Part shown: positions 45,540 to 53,995 of the stretch, piece by piece
Layout of the letters: each line of letters starts with the position of its first letter
Position numbering within the stretch: the stretch's first letter is position 1
Assembly (NCBI RefSeq): GCF_003143755.1
Contig: NZ_QFRI01000004.1
Coordinates: forward strand, 62,001 to 126,000
DNA from: Algibacter marinivivus
GTDB lineage: Bacteria; Bacteroidota; Bacteroidia; Flavobacteriales; Flavobacteriaceae
Reading direction: 5' to 3'
Length of the DNA stretch: 64,000 nt
The notes under the pieces: model-generated
What the model was told of the DNA's origin: nothing
The model's database searches: none
What the model saw: only the letters and a program-made list of their open reading frames with translations
Program-made: the position numbers and the translations under genes

Positions 45540-46304
45540 TTATTTATAAACAACAGGAATAATCTCGCCTTTTGCTAAACAATATTTGTCAATTTCACTT
45601 TTAGAAAATTCTGTTGTATAGTCAACTTCTTCAACTTTAAAGCCAATGCTTTTAAGCTTGCTGAAATAATCTAGTCCATAAATCCTAACATGGTCGTATT
45701 GACCAAAGATTTTTGCGCGTTCTTTTTTATCTGTGATGGTATTATCTTCAAAAGTTTTTTCTCTGCTCAAATCTTGAGGTATCTGTAGTATTCCCATACC
45801 TCCAACTTTTAATACACGATATAATTCCTGCATCGCTTTTTTGTCGTCTGGGATGTGCTCTAAAACATGGTTACATAAAATGACATCAAACTCATTGTCT
45901 TTAAAAGGAAGGTTACAAATATCTGCTTTAACATCTGCTAAAGGTGAATATAAATCTGTAGTAACATAATCTAGATTATTCATACTCCTGAAGCGTTTAT
46001 AAAAAGCTTGTTCAGGAGCAAAATGAAGCACTTTAAAATTTTCAGAAAAGAATTTGGTTTCATTTTGAAGATAAAGCCACAGCAACCTATGGCGTTCTAA
46101 ACTTAGTGTTGAAGGCGATAACACATTATTTCGTTGGTTTCCATATCCGTAAGGTAGAAAAGTTTTAAAACTTTTTCCATCTATAGGATCTGTGAATTTG
46201 TTCCCTTTTAAAAAAAAAGCTAGAACTGGACGTATAATATAACTCAACCTAATTAATATAGGTCTTGGAATAATGTTTAGTATTAATTTGAAGAGTTTTT
46301 TCAA
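45540..46304 (-). CDS. Class I SAM-dependent methyltransferase
   Basis: 254 residues. An N-terminal hydrophobic stretch (ILIRLSYIIRPVLAFFL) could bind the membrane. The methyltransferase core starts around residue 88 (KVLHFAPEQAFYKRF), with ICNLPFKDNEFDVILCNHVLEHI and YRVLKVGGMGILQIP. Motif I lacks the usual Gly-rich form and reads HFAPEQ. The substrate is not identifiable. Last gene of a group map-cupin-methyltransferase, 6 bp after the cupin gene. Confidence 0.8.
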   Translation of the reverse strand: MKKLFKLILNIIPRPILIRLSYIIRPVLAFFLKGNKFTDPIDGKSFKTFLPYGYGNQRNNVLSPSTLSLERHRLLWLYLQNETKFFSENFKVLHFAPEQAFYKRFRSMNNLDYVTTDLYSPLADVKADICNLPFKDNEFDVILCNHVLEHIPDDKKAMQELYRVLKVGGMGILQIPQDLSREKTFEDNTITDKKERAKIFGQYDHVRIYGLDYFSKLKSIGFKVEEVDYTTEFSKSEIDKYCLAKGEIIPVVYK

Positions 46305-46310
46305 TTGAGA

Positions 46311-46628
46311 TTATTTATAATCTTCTCTTACAGGAAAGAAAGTATCTATAACAATACAATCTGTATGTGCAAAAGCACTGTGAACAGAATTGGAAGGTAT
46401 AATTGTAATGGAACCTGATTCGAGGATTTGAGTAACTCCATCAATTGTCATTTCTAGTTTACCAGAAATTACTTGAGTTATTTGTTCATGTATATGTGAA
46501 TGCGCAGGTAAAACAGCTCCATTTTTTATTTCAATATAACCAACCGTATTATTCTCAGTATGAATATATTTTCCGCTAATCCCTTTAACAAGGTTTTTTT
46601 CTTGTATGTCTGAAAATTTTAAAGTCAT
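46311..46628 (-). CDS. Small cupin-domain protein
   Basis: 105 residues, one cupin barrel. Motif 1 is GAVLPAHSHIHEQITQVISG with three histidines and a glutamate position for metal; motif 2 is GSITIIPSNSVHSAFAH. It may bind a small ligand or act as an isomerase. It starts 1 bp after the map gene and is probably cotranscribed with it. Confidence 0.85.
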   Translation of the reverse strand: MTLKFSDIQEKNLVKGISGKYIHTENNTVGYIEIKNGAVLPAHSHIHEQITQVISGKLEMTIDGVTQILESGSITIIPSNSVHSAFAHTDCIVIDTFFPVREDYK

Positions 46629-46629
46629 T

Positions 46630-47448
46630 TTAAATTACCAAAGCTTTTTGTCTGAATTCATCTTCCTCGTTTGAAGTAATACCTAAAGCCTCATAGATAT
46701 AGGCAAAGGTTGATAGTAATTCTGGTTTTCCATCAACTAAGGCAACATCATGTTCAAAATGAGCTGATGGTTTATTATCTTGTGTAGTAATTGTCCAGCC
46801 GTCTCTATGTTGTTTTATACGGTGTGTTCCCATGTTTATCATAGGTTCAATAGCTACTACCATACCTTCAATAAATTTTTTACCTCTACCACGCCTTCCG
46901 TAGTTTGGCATTTCTGGATCTTCGTGCATTTTACTTCCTAACCCATGACCAACAAGTTCTCTAACAACACCATAACCGTGAGATTCACAGTATTGTTGAA
47001 TTGCATAACCAACATCACCCACACGATTATTTGCTTTAAATTCTCTAATACCAACGTATAATGATTCTTTAGTTATTTGAAGTAATTTTTCAGTTTCAGG
47101 ATCAATTTCACCTACTGCAAATGTGTACGCATGGTCTCCGTAAAAACCATTTTTTAAAGCACCGCAATCAATAGAAATTATATCGCCTTCAACAAGCGGA
47201 TCTCCATTAGGAATACCATGTACAACTTGTGAATTAGGACTCATACAAAGCGTATTTGGGAAATCATAAAGACCCAAAAAACCAGGAATAGCACCATGGT
47301 CTCTAACACAAGTTTCTGCTATTTTATCCAATTCAAGGGTTGTTACCCCAGGCTTTATAGCCTTTGCAAGTTCTCCTAAAGTTTTAGATACAATTAAAGC
47401 ACTTTCGCGCATTAATTCAATTTCCTCTCTTGTTTTAACAATAATCAT
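46630..47448 (-). CDS. map: Methionine aminopeptidase, type I
   Basis: Removes the first methionine from nascent proteins. 272 residues. Pita-bread fold metal ligands are visible: IDCGALKNGFYGDHAYTF, the His in LVGHGLGSKMHEDP, VVAIEPMINMG, and FEHDVALVDG. Own promoter at 47469. Usually housekeeping and often with translation genes; here it leads a small group with a cupin and a methyltransferase. Confidence 0.96.
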   Translation of the reverse strand: MIIVKTREEIELMRESALIVSKTLGELAKAIKPGVTTLELDKIAETCVRDHGAIPGFLGLYDFPNTLCMSPNSQVVHGIPNGDPLVEGDIISIDCGALKNGFYGDHAYTFAVGEIDPETEKLLQITKESLYVGIREFKANNRVGDVGYAIQQYCESHGYGVVRELVGHGLGSKMHEDPEMPNYGRRGRGKKFIEGMVVAIEPMINMGTHRIKQHRDGWTITTQDNKPSAHFEHDVALVDGKPELLSTFAYIYEALGITSNEEDEFRQKALVI

Positions 47449-47468
47449 AAAAAGTAATAATAAGAGTG

Positions 47469-47476
47469 CAAAGATA
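47469..47476 (-). promoter_or_regulatory. -7 promoter element of map
   Basis: TATCTTTG on the minus strand (TAnnTTTG), 21 bp before the map start. Confidence 0.55.
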
Positions 47477-47490
47477 CTTAAAAACTCATG

Positions 47491-47895
47491 TTATTTAAAA
47501 AGTCCAAAGAAGCCTTTCTTTTTCTGAGGAATAGGCGGTGTTGAGTTGGTAAGCATTTGATAAACTTCCCCCCAACCAGGGAAGCCACCTATGTTTCTAT
47601 CATCAATAAATAAATCCGCATTTATTTTTCTGCTGATATCGTTTGTGTATTCTTCTTCGTCAAAACTTTTATTTACAGAGTAAAACCGAATACCGTTATC
47701 TTCACAAAATTTGACAGCTTCATCCAACCTTTCGCCAGATCTGTAAGTCCATAATATAAGACGATGCCCATCTTCTTGTAACTTCTTTAAAGTTTCAAAA
47801 GCAAATAAAATAGGTTTTCCAATTTTTGGATATGCATCTTCAACAATAGTTCCATCAAAATCTATTGCAATAATAAGTGTATCGTTAAAATTCAT
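47491..47895 (-). CDS. Small HAD-like phosphatase (BT0820-like)
   Basis: 134 residues. HAD motif I IAIDFDGTIVED, motif II LILWTYRSG, and a C-terminal LFIDDRNIGGFPGWGEVY. This short cap-less HAD form is common in Bacteroidota; substrate unknown. The C-terminus is basic and Pro/Phe-rich (PPIPQKKKGFFGLFK), which is unusual. An ECF-like promoter ends only 10 bp before the ATG. Confidence 0.85.
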   Translation of the reverse strand: MNFNDTLIIAIDFDGTIVEDAYPKIGKPILFAFETLKKLQEDGHRLILWTYRSGERLDEAVKFCEDNGIRFYSVNKSFDEEEYTNDISRKINADLFIDDRNIGGFPGWGEVYQMLTNSTPPIPQKKKGFFGLFK

Positions 47896-47905
47896 TTAAT
47901 TTAAT

Positions 47906-47931
47906 GACGTTAATTGAAATGTAAAGTTACA
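47906..47931 (-). promoter_or_regulatory. ECF-sigma-like promoter, TGTAAC-N16-CGTC
   Basis: On the minus strand: TGTAAC, 16 bases, CGTC, ending 10 bp before the HAD gene ATG; the leader would be only a few bases. Same motif and spacing as at 11042 and 49641. Confidence 0.55.
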
Positions 47932-47952
47932 CTATTTATTTCTTAATTATAA

Positions 47953-49467
47953 TCAAACTAAAGGATGTTGAGTCATCGCATCTGGTTGCTCAACATTCAT
48001 AAGTTTTAATATGGTTGGAGCCATATCTCCTAAAATTCCGTCTTTAATTTCAGTGAGTTCATTATCAATTAAAATTACAGGAACAGGGTTTGTTGTGTGG
48101 GCAGTGTGAGGTGAACCATCAGGATTTATCATGGTTTCACAGTTTCCATGATCTGCTATAAGAAGCGTTGTGTAACCATTATCTAAACCTGTGGTTACAA
48201 CATCTTTTACACATGTATCAACTGCTTCGCAGGCTTTTATAGCAGCTTCCATAACTCCTGTGTGTCCTACCATATCACCATTAGCAAAGTTCAAGCATAC
48301 AAAATCTGCATCACCTTTTTCTAATTCAGGAACCAAAGCATCTCTTAGTTCGTAAGCGCTCATTTCAGGTTTTAAATCGTAAGTGGCTACTTTTGGTGAG
48401 TTTTTTAGAATACGAGATTCGCCTTCAAAAGGTTCTTCTTGTCCACCAGAAAAGAAAAATGTAACATGAGGATACTTCTCAGTTTCAGCAATTCTAATTT
48501 GTTTTTTACCATGTTTTGATAAAACTTCACCAAGAGTCTCAGTAATATTATCTTTATTAAAAATCACTTTTATGCCTTCAAAAGCATCACTATAATTAGT
48601 TATAGTTACGTAGTATAAGTCTAATTTCTTAGTGTTGTATTCAGGGAAATCTTTTTGATTTAACATTTCTGTTAATTCACGACCTCTGTCTGTTCTAAAA
48701 TTAAAGAAGATAACCACATCATCTTTTTGAACTGTTGCAACTGGGGTATTGTTATCATCAGTAATGATTAAAGGTTTGATAAATTCATCCGTTATATCAT
48801 TATCATAATTTTCTTGAATAGCCGCAGTTGGATTTGTTATTTTCGTCCCAGCTCCATTAACTATAGCGTCGTAAGCAAGTTGAACACGTTCCCAACGTTT
48901 ATCTCTATCCATAGCATAATAACGACCAGTTATACTTGCTATTTTTGTGTTAGTACCTTCAATATGTTTTTCTAAATCCTCAATATAACCTTTACCAGAT
49001 TTAGGGTCTACATCTCTACCATCAGTAAAAGCATGTACAAAAGAGTTTACACCAGCTTTATTTGCTGCATCTATAAAACCTTTTAAGTGACTGGTATGTG
49101 CATGAACACCACCATTACTTAATAATCCTAAAAAATGAACATTTTTATTGTTTTTTGAAGCATATTTTAAAGCATTAATTAATACTTTTTCGTCTTTCAA
49201 AGTATCTTGCTCAATGGCTAAATTAATTTTTGCTAAATCTTGATATACAATTCTTCCTGCTCCTAAATTCATGTGTCCAACCTCACTATTTCCCATTTGA
49301 CCTTCGGGTAAACCAACATGTAATCCATCAGTTCTTAAAGTGGCAAATGGATATTTTTTATAAAGAGAATCGATAAATGGTGTATTTGCATTATCAATAG
49401 CCGAAACTTTTGGATCTGGAGAGTTTCCCCATCCGTCAAGTATCATTAAAATAACTTTTTTGTTCAT
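47953..49467 (-). CDS. gpmI: 2,3-bisphosphoglycerate-independent phosphoglycerate mutase
   Basis: Interconverts 3- and 2-phosphoglycerate in glycolysis using two Mn2+ ions. 504 residues, normal. MILDGWGNSPDPKVSAID at the N-terminus, the phosphoserine site GNSEVGHMNLGAG, FTDGRDVDPKSG, and LLIADHGNCETM. Its promoter element lies at 49493. No operon partner downstream other than the convergent or independent HAD gene. Confidence 0.96.
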   Translation of the reverse strand: MNKKVILMILDGWGNSPDPKVSAIDNANTPFIDSLYKKYPFATLRTDGLHVGLPEGQMGNSEVGHMNLGAGRIVYQDLAKINLAIEQDTLKDEKVLINALKYASKNNKNVHFLGLLSNGGVHAHTSHLKGFIDAANKAGVNSFVHAFTDGRDVDPKSGKGYIEDLEKHIEGTNTKIASITGRYYAMDRDKRWERVQLAYDAIVNGAGTKITNPTAAIQENYDNDITDEFIKPLIITDDNNTPVATVQKDDVVIFFNFRTDRGRELTEMLNQKDFPEYNTKKLDLYYVTITNYSDAFEGIKVIFNKDNITETLGEVLSKHGKKQIRIAETEKYPHVTFFFSGGQEEPFEGESRILKNSPKVATYDLKPEMSAYELRDALVPELEKGDADFVCLNFANGDMVGHTGVMEAAIKACEAVDTCVKDVVTTGLDNGYTTLLIADHGNCETMINPDGSPHTAHTTNPVPVILIDNELTEIKDGILGDMAPTILKLMNVEQPDAMTQHPLV

Positions 49468-49492
49468 TTTTTTGTTAAAATTTTAAACTAGG

Positions 49493-49500
49493 CAAAGATA
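49493..49500 (-). promoter_or_regulatory. -7 promoter element of gpmI
   Basis: TATCTTTG on the minus strand (TAnnTTTG), 26 bp before the gpmI start. Confidence 0.55.
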
Positions 49501-49640
49501 AACAAGTTTGAGTGAAAAGAGGTTATTTAAAACTCTGAAAACCCTTGTTTTTCAAGGATTTTGCGAATAATTAATTATTGAAACGATTTCGTTAATAATT
49601 ACTAAGTAAATGTTAAAAATGTGTTATAAATAATTTTTTG

Positions 49641-49666
49641 TGTAACAGATTGAATTTTATATCGTC
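49641..49666 (+). promoter_or_regulatory. ECF-sigma-like promoter, TGTAAC-N16-CGTC
   Basis: TGTAAC, exactly 16 bases, CGTC, ending 53 bp before the ankyrin gene ATG. Matches the sites at 11042 and 47906. Confidence 0.6.
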
Positions 49667-49719
49667 TCTTTAGTATATCAAAAAACATAAATCAATAAAT
49701 CAAATTAAAATCTTTCATC

Positions 49720-50124
49720 ATGAAAAAAACAATCATTATTTCCGCAATCGCATTATGCTTTTCAATTGTATCAGTAAATGCTACTCCAGTAAACGTTACT
49801 TCTAATTATGAAGTTGAAGCTTTTTTCAAAGTAAACTCATTTTGTGTATCTATAGCAAAAGGAGATTTAGAAACTGTGCAAAAACTTATTAGTAGAGGTG
49901 CAGATGTAAATGCAAAATCTAATGGTATGACGCCATTAATGTATGCAGCAAAATTTAACAGAACTGATATTTTAGAACTTTTAATAGTTCATGGAGCTAA
50001 TTTAAAAGCTAAGACTGACAAGAAAATGACGGCTTTGAAGTATGCACAATTACATGGCGCTAAAGATGCTGAAGCAATTTTAGTAAAAGCAATTGCAGAT
50101 GCTAAAGCTAAGAAAAGAAAATAA
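49720..50124 (+). CDS. Exported ankyrin-repeat protein
   Basis: 134 residues. Signal peptide MKKTIIISAIALCFSIVSVNA, then about three ankyrin repeats: FCVSIAKGDLETVQKLISRGADVNA, GMTPLMYAAKFNRTDILELLIVHGANL and KMTALKYAQLHGAKDAEAIL. Basic C-terminus. Periplasmic protein-binding role likely, partner unknown. ECF-like promoter upstream suggests induction by envelope stress. Confidence 0.85.
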   Translation: MKKTIIISAIALCFSIVSVNATPVNVTSNYEVEAFFKVNSFCVSIAKGDLETVQKLISRGADVNAKSNGMTPLMYAAKFNRTDILELLIVHGANLKAKTDKKMTALKYAQLHGAKDAEAILVKAIADAKAKKRK

Positions 50125-50161
50125 TTATAAGAATTAATAATTATTTGAGTTAGTCACTCAT

Positions 50162-50193
50162 AAAAAAAGCCTCATTAAAAATGAGGCTTTTTT
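50162..50193. terminator. Terminator between convergent genes
   Basis: Perfect stem AAAAAGCCTCAT with ATGAGGCTTTTT and flanking A and T runs; serves the ankyrin gene and the M48 gene. Confidence 0.85.
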
Positions 50194-50197
50194 GTTT

Positions 50198-50965
50198 TTA
50201 TAAATTTCGATATTTATCTATGGCTTCTTCAATTTTTTCAATTCTATTATCTGGATCTGGATGAGTGCTTTGAAATTCTGGAACACGATTTGGACCAGCA
50301 GCATCTTTTAAAATTTTCATTACACCAATCATTTCTTCAGGGTTGTAACCTGCTTTAATCATAAACTTAACACCAAGGTCATCACTTTCTAACTCATCAT
50401 CTCTACCATTAGTTAAAAGTGTTTGTTGACCAATGCCACCAACTAATCCTCCCATATCTGCACCAACAGAGCCTGCTGTTGCTAACCCTTGCCAATACTC
50501 ACTTTCTGCAATACGCTCTGCACTATGGCGACCTAATACATGCCCGATTTCATGACCTAGAACACCTGCTAATTGATCTTCGTTTTTTAGTTTAGAAAAA
50601 AGCGCATGTGTTATAAATATTTGACCTCCAGGTAATGCAAAGGCATTTATGGTATTGGGGTCTGCTAGTAAATGAAACTCGTATTGATATGGCGTTTGTC
50701 TAGCAATACTATTGTTTACTAATTTGTTTCCAACATTGTCAACTAAAGCTTGGTACTGGTTATTTGGGTGTAAACCACCATGTTGTTGCGCCATTTGTGG
50801 AGCACTTTGCAAACCTATTGCAATTTCTTTATCAGGAGTCATAGATATTGTTTGCATTCTTCCTGTATAGGGGTTCTCTTCTCTTTGACTACATCTTTTG
50901 AATACAAAAAATAAAGCTATAGCTACTCCTATTAATAAACGAACTTTTAGATTTTTACCTCTCAT
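50198..50965 (-). CDS. M48 family metallopeptidase
   Basis: 255 residues. An N-terminal anchor or signal (VRLLIGVAIALFFVF) and the zinc motif HEIGHVLGRHSAERI, with the third ligand in DDELESDDLGVKFMIKAGY. QIFITHALFSKLKNEDQLAGVLG precedes the site. Similar to LoiP/BepA-like proteases that degrade or help mature envelope proteins. Cysteine follows the hydrophobic stretch (FKRCS) but the lipobox is poor. Confidence 0.9.
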   Translation of the reverse strand: MRGKNLKVRLLIGVAIALFFVFKRCSQREENPYTGRMQTISMTPDKEIAIGLQSAPQMAQQHGGLHPNNQYQALVDNVGNKLVNNSIARQTPYQYEFHLLADPNTINAFALPGGQIFITHALFSKLKNEDQLAGVLGHEIGHVLGRHSAERIAESEYWQGLATAGSVGADMGGLVGGIGQQTLLTNGRDDELESDDLGVKFMIKAGYNPEEMIGVMKILKDAAGPNRVPEFQSTHPDPDNRIEKIEEAIDKYRNL

Positions 50966-51060
50966 CTTGAAAAAAATTTGAAACTAAAATTACAAAATTT
51001 TAGCGTATAAATATTTTGACACTTGCTTTTAGATTTAGTCACTCTTCAAATTTAAAGTTC

Positions 51061-51543
51061 CTAGAGTGTTTTATACATAACGTAATGGATCCCTATTTGC
51101 TTTATGTTAAAAGGTTTGCCAATAATTTGATAATTGTTTTTCTTGTAGAAATGAATTGCAACTTCTCTTGCATTACACCAAAGAATTTTTATCTTTTTTT
51201 CTTTCAATAAATCTTCTCCTTGTTTTAAAATGATATTTCCTAAACCTTTCCCTTGAAATGATTTTAGAATAGCCATTCCTCTTAATTGATATTGATTCTC
51301 TTCAAGAATATTAGGATTGGAATTTTTAAAGAATGAACTTATACCAACTAGTTGGTCTTTAATAAAAATGCCTAAATGTATAGTGCTTTTAAGATTATCA
51401 CCATTAAAAATACAAGATTCGATGGGTTTTCCTGTTCTTAAAACAGGATGCCTTACAGTATGAGTCTCTTCTGCGTTTATTTGTTTAACTATATAGTTTG
51501 AATTAGCGATAGTTTTTATTTTATGCTTTTCAAACTTAAAAAT
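51061..51543 (-). CDS. GNAT-family N-acetyltransferase lacking an ATG start
   Basis: The frame is open from an in-frame TAA at 51547-51549 down to 51061, about 161 codons. The only ATG is internal (51276), in the middle of the GNAT fold (LRGMAILKSFQGKGLG, the acetyl-CoA loop). Upstream codons still encode fold-typical sequence: THTVRHPVLRTGKPIESC and LKSTIHLGIFIKDQLVG. The true start is thus probably non-ATG, with ATT at 51543 the first sense candidate after AAT, or the start codon has been lost. C-terminal part IKILWCNAREVAIHFYKK is normal. It diverges from another GNAT gene. Acceptor substrate unknown. Confidence 0.65.
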   Translation of the reverse strand: MFKFEKHKIKTIANSNYIVKQINAEETHTVRHPVLRTGKPIESCIFNGDNLKSTIHLGIFIKDQLVGISSFFKNSNPNILEENQYQLRGMAILKSFQGKGLGNIILKQGEDLLKEKKIKILWCNAREVAIHFYKKNNYQIIGKPFNIKQIGIHYVMYKTL

Positions 51544-51580
51544 ATTTTAAGGAATTATTACCTTCACTTAAAATTTATTT

Positions 51581-52006
51581 ATGGCTTTTAATTTTAAAAT
51601 TTTAGAAAAAGAGAAGATCGACTTGATTGTTCCATTGGTTCAAAAACTTAATGGAAATAAAGATTCTGATGCTGTTTTAAAGCAACGTTTTTCTGAAATG
51701 ATAACTCAGAATTATGAGTGTGCTGTTATTTATGATGATGAAAAGCTTATTGGAGTTTGTGGATTGTGGTTTTGTACAAGACATTACTCTGGTAAGAGTG
51801 TAGAACCAGACCATGTTTATATTGATGATAGTTATAGAGGGAAAGGTTTAGGAAAGCAGTTTTTTACTTGGATTTATAATTATTCAAAAGCTAAAGGGTT
51901 TGAAGCCATGGAGTTAAATACGTATGTTACAAATGCTGCTTCACATAAATTTTATTTTAATGAAGGTTTTAAAATTTTAGGCTATCATTTTTTGAAAAAG
52001 CTATGA
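51581..52006 (+). CDS. GNAT-family N-acetyltransferase
   Basis: 141 residues. Acetyl-CoA loop YRGKGLGKQFFTWIYNYS (about residues 85-102) preceded by VEPDHVYIDDS and followed by NAASHKFYFNEGFKILGYHF, the typical closing strands. Substrate unknown. Diverges from the non-ATG GNAT; about 40 bp lie between their probable starts. The tRNA-Gly unit follows. Confidence 0.9.
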   Translation: MAFNFKILEKEKIDLIVPLVQKLNGNKDSDAVLKQRFSEMITQNYECAVIYDDEKLIGVCGLWFCTRHYSGKSVEPDHVYIDDSYRGKGLGKQFFTWIYNYSKAKGFEAMELNTYVTNAASHKFYFNEGFKILGYHFLKKL

Positions 52007-52013
52007 TTTTTTC

Positions 52014-52043
52014 TTGCAGAAGAAGAAACTGTTTATATCTTTG
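52014..52043 (+). promoter_or_regulatory. Promoter of tRNA-Gly
   Basis: TTG at 52014-52016 and TATCTTTG at 52036-52043 (TAnnTTTG) are 19 bases apart, the expected Bacteroidota -33/-7 spacing, and end 14 bp before the tRNA. Confidence 0.65.
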
Positions 52044-52057
52044 CATCGGAATTAAAG

Positions 52058-52130
52058 GCGGGAGTAGCTCAGTTGGTAGAGCGTCAGCCTTCCAAGCTGA
52101 ATGTCGCCAGTTCGAACCTGGTCTCCCGCT
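52058..52130 (+). tRNA. tRNA-Gly (anticodon TCC)
   Basis: 73-nt cloverleaf. Acceptor stem GCGGGAG/CTCCCGC, D arm GCTC/GAGC, anticodon stem TCAGC/GCTGA with loop CTTCCAA (anticodon TCC), and T arm GCCAG/CTGGT with loop TTCGAAC. Discriminator base T, normal for glycine. CCA is not encoded. Own promoter and terminator. Confidence 0.97.
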
Positions 52131-52132
52131 CT

Positions 52133-52163
52133 AAAAGCTTCATCGTTACGATGGAGCTTTTTT
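52133..52163 (+). terminator. Terminator of tRNA-Gly
   Basis: Stem AAGCTTCATCG with CGATGGAGCTT (one G:U), then a T run. Confidence 0.8.
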
Positions 52164-52198
52164 ATTTGGTAAAAACTCTGTTTTTTGCTGGTATACTC

Positions 52199-52287
52199 GC
52201 GTGAGGGATAGTAGAGGAAAGCCCACAGCGCTTTTTTGCGCGAGGACTTGTAACGGATAGCCCGACCCTTTAGGGGCACGCCCAAAT
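52199..52287 (-). repeat. Dispersed structured repeat, copy E
   Basis: On the minus strand begins TTTGGGCGTGCCC and ends CTATCCCTCACGC, so both ends carry matching changes (CGTG and CACG) that keep their pairing. Inner hairpins GCCCCTAAAGGG and GCGCAAAAAAGCGC. Lies between the tRNA terminator and the convergent pepE gene. Confidence 0.8.
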
Positions 52288-52289
52288 TA

Positions 52290-52997
52290 TTATTTTAATT
52301 GATTTAACTCAGTTCCAGAATCAACTTCGTAAGGTGGTTTGTTATACTCAAAAACTCTGGCTGTTAGTTGTCCTTTTAATATTATGGAGTTGCTGTTTAC
52401 ATGCAACCAACTGCCTTCTCTTAAGCCAATAACGGGTTGGGTGTTGTAATGATGGAATTCTTTTATGCGGGTTTCTCTAGTTTCTCCCATGTGTTTACTA
52501 CCCGAAATTGGATCTAGATAATGTGGATTTATATTGAAAGGGACCAAGCCTAAAACATTGAAATTAGGCGGATATACTATGGGCATATCATTAGTAGTTT
52601 TTATAGTTAAGCCGCAAATGTTACTGCCTGCGCTTGTGCCTAAGTATGGTGTGCCGTTTTGTATGGTGTGTTTTAAAGTGCTTATTAGATTGTTTTTGTA
52701 TAATTGAGTGGTTAAAACAAAGGTATTACCGCCACCTACAAAAATACCTTCGGCATTTTTAATAGCCTCAACTGGGTTTTCAAATTCATGGATACCTTTT
52801 ACATTTTTATTAATTTTTTTAAATGCTTTGCTTGCAATTTTGGTATAATCATTATGTGATATTCCGCTTGGTCTTGCATAAGGGATAAAAAGTATGGTGT
52901 TAGCGTTTTGGAAAAACGTTTTTAAATCGTCTAAAATATATTCTAAATACCCACTTCCATGTACTGTTGAGGTGCTAGCAATTATGATGTTACGCAT
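52290..52997 (-). CDS. pepE: Dipeptidase E (peptidase S51)
   Basis: 235 residues. Hydrolyses dipeptides with N-terminal aspartate. The nucleophile serine is in YLGTSAGSNICG, the preceding GGGNTFVLTTQLY is also conserved, and INPHYLDP follows. Cytoplasmic. Its stop lies 2 bp from repeat copy E. Confidence 0.93.
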   Translation of the reverse strand: MRNIIIASTSTVHGSGYLEYILDDLKTFFQNANTILFIPYARPSGISHNDYTKIASKAFKKINKNVKGIHEFENPVEAIKNAEGIFVGGGNTFVLTTQLYKNNLISTLKHTIQNGTPYLGTSAGSNICGLTIKTTNDMPIVYPPNFNVLGLVPFNINPHYLDPISGSKHMGETRETRIKEFHHYNTQPVIGLREGSWLHVNSNSIILKGQLTARVFEYNKPPYEVDSGTELNQLK

Positions 52998-53100
52998 GAA
53001 TTTTAATTTTATATAAAACTAATTAATTATTGGTATTAAAAAAATTGATGATTTTTACTTTAAATAAAGAAATTAAAATAGTAATTTGAAAATAAAAAAT

Positions 53101-53901
53101 ATGAAAAGAGTTTTATTCGTTTTAGCTTTAGTTTTTTCTATCTCTGCAATTTCTCAGACTATTACCAGAATAGAAGTTTCTGGAAAAATTATTGTTGAAG
53201 GTAGTGATATTTCAGGGATTACAATTTTTAATACATCTTCCAATAGCGGTACAATTACCGATGATAATGGCGAGTTTAAACTAAAAGTTGCTTTAAATGA
53301 TAATATTGAAGTTAGTGCGCTGCAATATCAAAACATAAGTTTTAAAGTAAATAAAGCTATTATTCAATCTAAAAACATGAAACTTTTTTTAATTGAAGAG
53401 ATTAATAAATTGGATGAAGTAATTGTTTTTACTAAAGGGTTATCTGGAAATTTAGATACTGATTTGGAAGCCACTAAACCATTTAAGCCTCAATTAGACG
53501 CTTTGTATTTTGGTGTTAAAAATAGTAAGGAGTATGATTTTGAAACCGATTATAAGTCTGAAGTGAATAACGTTACTGTTGATAGACAACATTTGCCAAT
53601 GGTAAACGGTTTAAATATTGTAAATGTTGTTGACCAGTTATTGTTGCCTTTATTCAGGTCTGAGGTTAAAGACAAAAAGAAGGCTGGTGTGCCTGATGTA
53701 CCAATAGAGTCTATTAAATATTACTTTGGTTCTGAGTTTTTGATAGATAATTTTAAAATTCCTGAACACCGTGTAGAAGAGTTTATAAGATTTGTTGAAA
53801 GTGATGATTTTGATTTTTCTTTACTTAACTATGGTAAAGAAATGGAGTTTCTAGAGCTTCTTAATGCTAAGAGTGTTGCTTTTTTAAAAACAAAAAAGTA
53901 A
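53101..53901 (+). CDS. CarboxypepD_reg-like domain protein 1 of 3
   Basis: 266 residues from the ATG at 53101, which opens a signal peptide (MKRVLFVLALVFSISAISQT). Residues ~25-95 are a CarboxypepD_reg-like beta sandwich (GITIFNTSSNSGTITDDNGE, VSALQYQNISF) and then LIEEINKLDEVIVF, as in the plug-adjacent part of TonB-dependent receptors. The rest is helical and unrecognised; there is no barrel. First of three paralogous genes in a row. Possible role: periplasmic adaptor for the M1 proteases downstream (inference). Confidence 0.8.
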   Translation: MKRVLFVLALVFSISAISQTITRIEVSGKIIVEGSDISGITIFNTSSNSGTITDDNGEFKLKVALNDNIEVSALQYQNISFKVNKAIIQSKNMKLFLIEEINKLDEVIVFTKGLSGNLDTDLEATKPFKPQLDALYFGVKNSKEYDFETDYKSEVNNVTVDRQHLPMVNGLNIVNVVDQLLLPLFRSEVKDKKKAGVPDVPIESIKYYFGSEFLIDNFKIPEHRVEEFIRFVESDDFDFSLLNYGKEMEFLELLNAKSVAFLKTKK

Positions 53902-53995
53902 AGTTTTTTCTATTTAGTATTTAACAAAACATTACAAGCTATTTACATTTTCTTTAAGAATTGATATACGTTCTTTATGCTCTAATTTAATCAAT

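Noticed and set aside
52052-52285. 77-codon minus-strand ORF over the tRNA-Gly and repeat E
   Set aside because: It runs antisense through a perfect tRNA cloverleaf and a structured repeat; no protein-like composition.
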